DNA of 64,000 nucleotides from Chelativorans petroleitrophicus (lineage in GTDB: Bacteria > Pseudomonadota > Alphaproteobacteria > Rhizobiales > Rhizobiaceae): the NCBI RefSeq assembly GCF_025398195.1, contig NZ_JAODNV010000003.1:62001-126000 (forward strand). The letters are read 5' to 3'. Position 1 is the stretch's first letter, and each line of letters begins with the position of its first letter. Shown here piece by piece: positions 58,159 through 64,000 of this stretch. Below the pieces are notes generated by a model. It worked only from the letters and a program-made list of their open reading frames with translations, did not search any database and was not told the origin of the DNA. Made by a program: the position numbers and the translations under genes.

Positions 58159-58908
58159 ATGGCCGGCCATTCCCAATTCAAGAACATCATGCACCGCAAG
58201 GGCCGCCAAGATGCGGCGCGGTCCAAGATCTTTTCAAAGCTGGCGCGCGAGATCACGGTGGCCGCAAAGTCCGGCTTGCCGGATCCGGCGATGAACCCGC
58301 GCCTGCGCCTGGCGGTACAGAACGCCAAGGCCCAGTCGATGCCCAAGGAGAATATCGAACGGGCCATCAAAAAGGCTTCCGGCACCGAGGCGGAGAACTA
58401 TGAGGAAGTGCGCTATGAAGGCTATGGGCCGGGCGGCGTGGCTATCATAGTCGAGGCCCTCACCGACAACCGCAACAGAACTGCCTCCAATGTGCGCGCC
58501 GCCTTCACCAAGGCCGGTGGATCGCTGGGCGAGACGGGTTCGGTCTCCTTCATGTTCAACCGCGTTGGTGAAATCCTCTATCCGGCCGATGTCGCCGACG
58601 CCGAGAAGGTGATGGAGGCTGCCATCGAGGCGGGCGCTGAAGACGTGCAGTCGGACGAGAACGGGCACGTGATCACCTGCGCCTTCGAGGACATTGGCGA
58701 GGTCACCTCCGCGCTGGAGGCGGTGCTTGGCGAGGCGGAGTCCGTCAAGACCGTCTGGCGGCCGCAGACGGGCACGCCTGTGGACGAGGAAAAGGCTCAG
58801 TCCGTGCTCAAGCTCATCGCTGTGCTGGAGGACGATGACGACGTGCAGAACGTCTATGCCAACTTCGAGGTCGACGACGCGACCATGGCGAAGCTCAGCG
58901 CAGCCTGA
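58159..58908 (+). CDS. yebC: YebC/PmpR-family protein
   Basis: A 249-residue protein with the family start [19 protein letters not shown] and motif [23 protein letters not shown]. Members act as transcriptional regulators and relatives of mitochondrial TACO1, which eases translation of proline-rich stretches. AAGGAG lies just upstream of ATG 58159. An Rdx-family gene follows after nine bases. Confidence 0.95.
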   Translation: MAGHSQFKNIMHRKGRQDAARSKIFSKLAREITVAAKSGLPDPAMNPRLRLAVQNAKAQSMPKENIERAIKKASGTEAENYEEVRYEGYGPGGVAIIVEALTDNRNRTASNVRAAFTKAGGSLGETGSVSFMFNRVGEILYPADVADAEKVMEAAIEAGAEDVQSDENGHVITCAFEDIGEVTSALEAVLGEAESVKTVWRPQTGTPVDEEKAQSVLKLIAVLEDDDDVQNVYANFEVDDATMAKLSAA

Positions 58909-58917
58909 CGGACCGGA

Positions 58918-59193
58918 ATGGCCCACCGCGTAACGATAACCTACTGCACCCAGTGCCAGTGGCTGTTGCGCGCTGGCTGGATGGCGCAGGAGCTTCTGTT
59001 TACCTTTTCCGAGGAATTGGAGGAGGTGAGCCTCAGGCCGGGTACGGGCGGCATCTTCGAGGTCGTTTGCGACGGTGAGGTCGTCTGGGAGCGCAAGCGC
59101 GACGGCGGTTTTCCGGATGCCGCGGAGCTGAAGCGCCGCGTGCGAGATGTGGTCGCGCCGGAGCGCCGTCTCGGCCACGTGGAGAAAAATTAG
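58918..59193 (+). CDS. SelT/SelW/SelH-family (Rdx) thioredoxin-like protein
   Basis: A 91-residue Rdx-fold protein. The redox motif is CTQC at residues 10-13 (cysteine form, not selenocysteine), and GTGGIFEVVCDGEVVWERK is the family signature. It is nine bases after yebC. Role is presumed redox; the partner is unknown. Confidence 0.9.
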   Translation: MAHRVTITYCTQCQWLLRAGWMAQELLFTFSEELEEVSLRPGTGGIFEVVCDGEVVWERKRDGGFPDAAELKRRVRDVVAPERRLGHVEKN

Positions 59194-59222
59194 GGCAGGC
59201 GCCCGTTGAGTACGCGCCTGCC
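59194..59222 (+). terminator. Hairpin after yebC-rdx
   Basis: GGCAGGCGC (59194-59202) pairs perfectly with GCGCCTGCC (59214-59222) around an 11-base loop, starting directly after the Rdx stop codon. It lacks a strong T-run, but position and stem favour termination. Confidence 0.5.
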
Positions 59223-59338
59223 ACTCAGCTTGATCCACATACCTCTCAGATGCAAATAGGGAGCGAGCGGGGCCTTGCCGTGGCTCCGTCTATGCTCCAT
59301 TCAGACCGGAACGGCCGCGAGGGCAGGGCGAGCGCGAC

Positions 59339-60001
59339 ATGAGCGAAACAAGCATACCTGACAGATGCCGTCTCGTCCTGATTGCACCCGCGCCTTCCTC
59401 CGGAGAGGAAGCGCTTGTAGAGGCTGCCCTTTCCGGAGGCGATGTCGCTTCCCTCATTATCCCGCCTTACGATGCGGAAGAAGCGGAGTTCCAGGCGCGT
59501 GCGGAGGCGTTGACCCGGCTGGCGCAGGCGCGCGGCGTTGCCGTTATGGTGGCGGGAGAGCCGCGGATTGCTGCACGGGTACAGGCTGACGGCGTTCATT
59601 TCGAAGGCTCCAAAGCGGAGCTGGCCGAGATAATTGCGAAGCATCAAGGCCGGATGATGGTCGGATGCGGTGGAGCGGCAAACCGCGACGATGCGCTGGA
59701 GCTGGGCGAGATGCAGCCTGACTACATCTTCTTCGGCCGTTTCGGCTATGACGTGCGGCCCGAGCCGCATCCGCGCAATCTCACGCTTGGCGCCTGGTGG
59801 GCGGAGATGATCCGCATTCCCTGCATCGTACTGGCCGGTTCGCACACGGGATCGGTCGTGGATGTGGCGAAAACCGGTGCGGAATTCGTCGCTCTCGGCA
59901 ATGCGGTCTTCGCGCCGGGAGCCGATCCCGCCCGCGAGGTGGCCGAGGCCAACGCGCTGCTTGACAAGCACGCTCCCTCCTTTGCGGAAGCCGAGCCATG
60001 A
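59339..60001 (+). CDS. Thiamine-phosphate synthase-like TIM-barrel protein
   Basis: A 220-residue TMP-TENI fold protein. VQADGVHFEGSKAEL, CGGAANRDDALELGE and ALGNAVFAPGADPAREV align with ThiE elements, but the canonical diphosphate-binding residues are not all evident, so true ThiE activity is uncertain. No other thiamine genes or TPP riboswitch are nearby. Its stop overlaps the next gene (ATGA). Confidence 0.75.
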   Translation: MSETSIPDRCRLVLIAPAPSSGEEALVEAALSGGDVASLIIPPYDAEEAEFQARAEALTRLAQARGVAVMVAGEPRIAARVQADGVHFEGSKAELAEIIAKHQGRMMVGCGGAANRDDALELGEMQPDYIFFGRFGYDVRPEPHPRNLTLGAWWAEMIRIPCIVLAGSHTGSVVDVAKTGAEFVALGNAVFAPGADPAREVAEANALLDKHAPSFAEAEP

Positions 60002-60975
60002 GGTGTCTCACCGCCTTCGTTGTTCTTCTGTCGCTCGTCGCAGCCGGTCACCCGGCTCTGGCACAGGAGGGGACGGGCGCCGGTGCAGCAACGCAGGAGA
60101 AGCAGGACCGGCTGCTTCCAGCACCGCAGCCCGATCCGAGCCGCTTCGGGAAGCGGCTCGATGAGGCCTTCGGGGCGTTTCAGCGTGGCTACTACCTGAC
60201 GGCGCTGGAGCTGGCGCGGCCGCGCGCTGAGGCGGGCGATCCCGCCGCCCAGACCCTGATCGCGGAAATCTATGCGCGCGGCCTTGGCGTGCCGCGGGAT
60301 GCTGAGGAGGCGGCCAAATGGTACGCTCGGGCCGCCGAGCAGGGTGTTCCCGAGGCGCAGCTCCAATACGCTCTTTTGTTGCTTGACGGCCGTTTCACGG
60401 AGCAGGACCGCGAGAAAGCCGTCACGCTCATGCGAAGCGCCGCCGAGGCGGGCGAGCCCGAGGCGCAGTTCAACCTTGCCCAAATGCTTGTCGAGGATGG
60501 TGACGAGGCCCATCAGCGCGAGGCCGTAACCTGGTACGAGCGTGCAGCCGAAGCCGGCCTAGCCGACGCGCAATATGCGATGGCGCAGGCGCTCTCCACC
60601 GGCTTCGGCGGACGCGAGCGCGATGAGACGGAGGCACGCCGGTATCTGGAGCTTGCCGCCCGTCAGAACTACGACACCGCCCAGCTCGATCTTGGCACCT
60701 GGCTCGTGGAAGGCCGCGGCGGCCCCGCCGACCCTGAGCAGGGCTTCGCTTGGCTCAAGCGCGCCGCCGAGGGCGGAAACGCGGCGGCCCAGAACCGCGT
60801 GGCCAAGCTCTACCGCGCAGGCATCGGCACCGAGCCTGACTCCATCCTTGCTGCCGCCTGGTACATTCTCGCCAAACGCTCGGGCCTCACCGATCCCCTT
60901 ATGGAGGATTTCCTGATGGGATTGACGGATGAGGAGATCGAGGAGGCGAGCGAGCAGGCAAACCGGCTGAGATAA
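59998..60975 (+). CDS. Exported Sel1-repeat protein
   Basis: A 325-residue periplasmic protein. Signal peptide ends at ALAQ (about residue 22). From residue 55 on there are about six Sel1-type TPR repeats, for example AEIYARGLGVPRDAEEAAKWYARAA split over two motifs, AQFNLAQML and WLKRAAEGGNAAAQNRVAKL. It may scaffold protein complexes. Related rhizobial proteins include ExoR, but sequence and length do not justify that name. Coupled to the ThiE-like gene. Confidence 0.85.
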   Translation: MRCLTAFVVLLSLVAAGHPALAQEGTGAGAATQEKQDRLLPAPQPDPSRFGKRLDEAFGAFQRGYYLTALELARPRAEAGDPAAQTLIAEIYARGLGVPRDAEEAAKWYARAAEQGVPEAQLQYALLLLDGRFTEQDREKAVTLMRSAAEAGEPEAQFNLAQMLVEDGDEAHQREAVTWYERAAEAGLADAQYAMAQALSTGFGGRERDETEARRYLELAARQNYDTAQLDLGTWLVEGRGGPADPEQGFAWLKRAAEGGNAAAQNRVAKLYRAGIGTEPDSILAAAWYILAKRSGLTDPLMEDFLMGLTDEEIEEASEQANRLR

Positions 60976-61118
60976 GCAAAGAGAGGAAGGGCGCGGGCAG
61001 GAGAGCCGGCTGCACCGGGGCGGCCGGCGTCCGAATCCGCTATCGTTTCATCCCCGTCTTGCCTCGCTGAGTGTTTTGTGGTCTTGAGGCGCCAACGTGA
61101 CTACGGGACGAGCAGCGA

Positions 61119-61682
61119 ATGAAGATCAACGGCAACGAAATCCGCCCCGGCAACGTCATCGAACACAATGGCGGGCTGTGGGTCGCAGTCAAGACCAACC
61201 ATGTAAAGCCTGGCAAGGGCGGTGCCTACAATCAGGTGGAGCTCAAGAACCTGATCGACGGCACGAAGCTCAACGAGCGTTTCCGCTCGGCCGAGACGGT
61301 GGAGCGGGTGCGTCTGGAGCAGAAGGAGTTCACCTACCTCTACGAGCAGGGTGACGCGCTCGTCTTCATGGATTCGGAGACCTACGAGCAGCTAGAGCTG
61401 CAAAAGGATTTTGTCGGCGACCGCGCGGCCTTCCTCAAGGAAGGCATGACGGTGACGGTGGAGCTCTACGAGGAAAAGCCGATCGGCATCTCGCTGCCGC
61501 CGCAGGTCACGCTCGAGGTCGCCGAGGCCGATCCCGTGGTCAAGGGCCAGACGGCAGCCTCCTCCTACAAGCCGGCCGTGCTGGAGAATGGCGTACGCAT
61601 CATGGTGCCGCCCTTCATCACCGCGGGCGAAAAGATCGTCGTCGATACGGACGAGATAACCTATCTGCGCCGCGCCGACTGA
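61119..61682 (+). CDS. efp: Elongation factor P
   Basis: A 187-residue three-domain EF-P that rescues ribosomes stalled on proline runs. The modifiable lysine is Lys33 in [11 protein letters not shown]-terminal motif [17 protein letters not shown]. It starts 143 bases after the Sel1 gene. The EpmA modification enzyme is not in the window. Confidence 0.96.
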   Translation: MKINGNEIRPGNVIEHNGGLWVAVKTNHVKPGKGGAYNQVELKNLIDGTKLNERFRSAETVERVRLEQKEFTYLYEQGDALVFMDSETYEQLELQKDFVGDRAAFLKEGMTVTVELYEEKPIGISLPPQVTLEVAEADPVVKGQTAASSYKPAVLENGVRIMVPPFITAGEKIVVDTDEITYLRRAD

Positions 61683-61713
61683 CGGCGCAGCATCTTTCAG
61701 AGGACATTATCCA

Positions 61714-62508
61714 ATGGCGCGCTCGGCCATCATCAATGTCATGGTCCAGGCCGCGATGAAGGCCGGGCGTTCGCTCGCTCGTGATTTTGGCGAGGTGCAG
61801 AATCTCCAGGTCTCGCTCAAGGGGCCCGGCGATTACGTCAGCCAGGCCGACCGCCGTGCCGAGGAGATCCTTTTCACCGAGCTTTCGCGCGCGCGGCCGG
61901 GCTATTCCTTCCTTATGGAGGAGCGCGGCGTTGTGGAGGGCGACGACCAGCAGCACCGCTGGATTGTCGACCCGCTGGACGGCACCACCAACTTCCTGCA
62001 CGGCATCCCGATCTTCTCCATTTCCATCGCGCTGGAGCGGCAGGGCCAGCTTGTCGCCGGGGTGATCTACAATCCTGCGATGGATGAGCTCTATACAGCC
62101 GAACGCGGAAGCGGAGCGTTCTTCAACGACAGGCGTATGCGCGTGGCCGCGCGCCGTCAGCTTTCGGACTGCGTCATCGGCACAGGCATTCCCCATCTCG
62201 GCCGCGGTCATCATGGCCGGGCGCTTCTGGACCTGCGTAATGTGATGGCCGAGGCCGCGGGCATCCGCCGCCTGGGCTCCGCCGCGCTTGATCTTGCCTA
62301 TGTGGCGGCCGGGCGGATGGACGGCTTCTGGGAGGATGCGCTTTCCCCCTGGGACATCGCAGCCGGCATTCTGATGGTCCGGGAGGCAGGCGGTTTCGTG
62401 ACAGATCGCGGGGGCGGTCAGAACATGTTTGACACCGGCTCCGTCGTTGCCGGGAACGAGGCGGTGCACCGGACGCTGCTTGAAACATTGAAGAAGCCCG
62501 TCAGCTGA
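61714..62508 (+). CDS. suhB: Inositol monophosphatase family (SuhB-like)
   Basis: A 264-residue lithium-sensitive phosphatase. Metal motifs: EERG (Glu69 region), WIVDPLDGTTNFLHGIP and WEDALSPWDIAAGILMVREAGG are intact. SuhB in E. coli also assists rRNA transcription. It lies 31 bases after efp. Confidence 0.92.
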   Translation: MARSAIINVMVQAAMKAGRSLARDFGEVQNLQVSLKGPGDYVSQADRRAEEILFTELSRARPGYSFLMEERGVVEGDDQQHRWIVDPLDGTTNFLHGIPIFSISIALERQGQLVAGVIYNPAMDELYTAERGSGAFFNDRRMRVAARRQLSDCVIGTGIPHLGRGHHGRALLDLRNVMAEAAGIRRLGSAALDLAYVAAGRMDGFWEDALSPWDIAAGILMVREAGGFVTDRGGGQNMFDTGSVVAGNEAVHRTLLETLKKPVS

Positions 62509-62639
62509 TCTGCGAAATCAGCGTAAGAACGGCTTTCAGGGGAGGAAGTCCGGCGAGGCGCCGATACATATTTCAATTTGGTCACAATTCCGTTTAGAGT
62601 CTCGGCCACTTTCGCGAGGAAATCGCATTCGAGGAGCAT

Positions 62640-63650
62640 ATGGCCTTCATGAAATCGCTGGGGGCAGAGGAGCCAATCGTCGATCAAAGGTTCGATCCGC
62701 GCCGCCTTTCGAGCCCTCACGTGTTCCTCTATTCCATGGTGGTCTTCCTGGCGATTTCGGGTTTCGTGGCGGCCATTCTCTACCGGCAGATTTCGACTGC
62801 CTTTCAGAGTAATCCGGGGCTTAACGGGCTCATTCTCGGCGTGCTGGCGGTCGGCATCCTGCTCGCCTTCGCGCAGGTCGTGCGCCTCTTTCGGGAAGTG
62901 CGCTGGGTGAATTCCTTCCTCGCCGGCACCGAGGCGACGGAGCCGGTGCTGCTCGCTCCCATGAAGGCGTTGCTCAGCCGCTCCTCCACTATGGCGCTTT
63001 CGCCTTCCTCCATGCGCTCGATCCTCGATTCGATCGCCACGCGGCTCGATGAAAGCCGGGATATATCCCGCTACCTGATCGGGCTGCTCGTTTTCCTCGG
63101 CCTGCTTGGCACTTTCTGGGGCCTGCTTCAGACCATCGGTTCCATCGGGGACACGATCCAGTCGCTCGATGCCGGCGCGGGTAACGTGAACGATATCCTG
63201 GATTCCCTCAAGGCAGGGCTTTCGGCGCCGCTCAGCGGCATGGGCACCGCGTTCTCGTCCTCGCTCTTCGGCCTGTCCGGCTCGCTGATTTTGGGCTTCC
63301 TCGATCTGCAGGCGGGCCGTGCGCAGAACCGCTTCTATACGGAGCTGGAGAACTGGCTTTCGACCGTCACCGATCTGAGCTCCGACATCGCGGACTCCAA
63401 GAATGGTGCGTCAGAAGAGTTGAAGATACTGGCCGAGCGCTTGCACACGGTTCAGGAGACCGGTGGCAGCAATCCGCGCACCGCCGCCGCCATGGCCTCG
63501 CTGGCAGAGGGCATTTCGGGACTGGTGAAAAACATGCGCCACGAGCAGCAGATGATGCGCGATTGGGTGGAGGCCCAGGCTGCTGACCAGAAGGCTCTGC
63601 GCGAAACCCTGGACCGGATTGCCGCTTCGCTGGAAGAACGGGGAAAATAA
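62640..63650 (+). CDS. MotA/TolQ/ExbB-family proton-channel subunit
   Basis: A 336-residue membrane protein with helices near 27-47, 62-80, 141-165 and 195-220. The third and fourth helices (LIGLLVFLGLLGTFWGLLQTIG and SGMGTAFSSSLFGLSGSLIL) carry the MotA/ExbB core. The remaining 110 residues form a helical cytoplasmic tail. No flagellar genes are nearby. It pairs with the MotB-like gene four bases downstream. Confidence 0.85.
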   Translation: MAFMKSLGAEEPIVDQRFDPRRLSSPHVFLYSMVVFLAISGFVAAILYRQISTAFQSNPGLNGLILGVLAVGILLAFAQVVRLFREVRWVNSFLAGTEATEPVLLAPMKALLSRSSTMALSPSSMRSILDSIATRLDESRDISRYLIGLLVFLGLLGTFWGLLQTIGSIGDTIQSLDAGAGNVNDILDSLKAGLSAPLSGMGTAFSSSLFGLSGSLILGFLDLQAGRAQNRFYTELENWLSTVTDLSSDIADSKNGASEELKILAERLHTVQETGGSNPRTAAAMASLAEGISGLVKNMRHEQQMMRDWVEAQAADQKALRETLDRIAASLEERGK

Positions 63651-63653
63651 GCG

Positions 63654-64000
63654 ATGGCGCTGGCACGCACGCGCCGCCAACATCGGGGAATTGATTACTG
63701 GCCGGGGTTTGTCGACGCGCTGTCGACCCTGCTTCTGGCCATCATGTTCCTTTTGTCGGTTTTCGTTCTGGCGCAGTTTTTCCTGAGCCGGGAGATCACC
63801 AGCCGAGATGCTGTCCTCGACCGCCTCAACGCCCAGATCAACGAACTGACGCAGCTTCTCGCTCTGGAACGCGCCAGCAATCAGGATGCCGAGGACCAGA
63901 TTGCCAGCCTGCGCGCCTCCCTGGCCTTGGCGGAGGCGGAGCAGTCCCGTCTAGAGCAGCTTCTTGCCAGCGGCTCTGGGCAGAGCGAGGCGGCTGAGGA
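63654..64000 (+). CDS. MotB/OmpA-like partner of proton-channel subunit, 3' end cut off
   Basis: Only the first 115 codons are inside the window. After a basic start (RTRRQHRGI), DYWPGFVDALSTLLLAIMF forms the single membrane helix with Asp near residue 28, the likely proton site. It is followed by a coiled coil (about residues 45-105). A peptidoglycan-binding OmpA domain would be expected beyond the edge. It forms a stator-like unit with the preceding gene. Confidence 0.82.
   Translation, partial: MALARTRRQHRGIDYWPGFVDALSTLLLAIMFLLSVFVLAQFFLSREITSRDAVLDRLNAQINELTQLLALERASNQDAEDQIASLRASLALAEAEQSRLEQLLASGSGQSEAAE

Noticed and set aside
59223-59338. TPP riboswitch upstream of the ThiE-like gene
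   Set aside because: No CTGAGA or ACCTGA-type conserved core was found.
62640-64000. Zorya defence system (ZorA/ZorB)
   Set aside because: The tail of the MotA-like protein is much shorter than in ZorA, and no helicase or nuclease gene is visible; the right edge prevents a final decision.

Overview
The window is G+C-rich chromosomal DNA from an alphaproteobacterium, most likely of the Hyphomicrobiales (Rhizobiales) and close to the Mesorhizobium/Pseudaminobacter/Chelativorans group. The evidence is a GapR (DUF2312) nucleoid protein, an Omp19-like lipoprotein, the mdh-sucCD-sucAB-lpd order, a hemC-hemD-mic60-hemY operon, and a 6S RNA gene upstream of 5-formyltetrahydrofolate cyclo-ligase. This placement is inference from gene content; no 16S or other marker rRNA is present.

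Region 1 (1-11000) is a sulfur-oxidation island. A cut-off DsrE-family gene and a SoxH-like metallo-hydrolase precede a divergent soxSR / soxVWXYZAB cluster. A YeeE/YedE sulfur-compound permease converges on soxB where soxCD would often be found. An orphan aa3-type oxidase subunit I gene and a small membrane protein follow. The ArsR-type regulator keeps two cysteines at the spacing of persulfide sensors (SqrR/BigR).

Region 2 (11000-21260) holds a ferritin-like gene, then a CUT2-type sugar ABC transporter (binding protein, double ATPase, two permeases), an SMP-30 lactonase, a gluconokinase and a LacI-family repressor. Three AGCGCT-centred sites, two before the transporter and one between gntK and the repressor, look like one regulon. 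An MFS exporter and gapR close the region.

Region 3 (21260-36840) contains typA and a long minus-strand TCA-cycle block: mdh, sucC, sucD, sucA, sucB, lpd. Foreign-looking items interrupt it: a VapBC-type toxin-antitoxin pair between sucC and sucD, an inverted heptad-repeat element between sucD and sucA, and an A+T-richer PD-(D/E)XK-like gene plus an SDR gene between sucB and lpd. SucB carries two lipoyl domains. zapE lies upstream.

Region 4 (36840-48300) is housekeeping: Omp19-like lipoprotein, DUF1328, dapF-mtaB-ftsY-yciB, a SulP transporter, an XRE regulator, a frameshifted DUF1761 pseudogene, and a tsaD-gpsA-yciI-EVE-methyltransferase operon read leftward.

Region 5 (48300-64000) carries hemC-hemD-mic60-hemY (heme synthesis and membrane shaping), TerB-like and glutamine-amidotransferase genes, 6S RNA with ygfA, ymdB, a TerC-family transporter, a metallo-beta-lactamase-fold protein with an eroded metal motif, yebC with an Rdx selenoprotein-family gene, a ThiE-like gene, a Sel1-repeat protein, efp, an inositol monophosphatase-family gene, and a MotA/MotB-like ion-channel pair cut by the right edge. 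I saw no tRNA, rRNA, CRISPR array, IS element or prophage.
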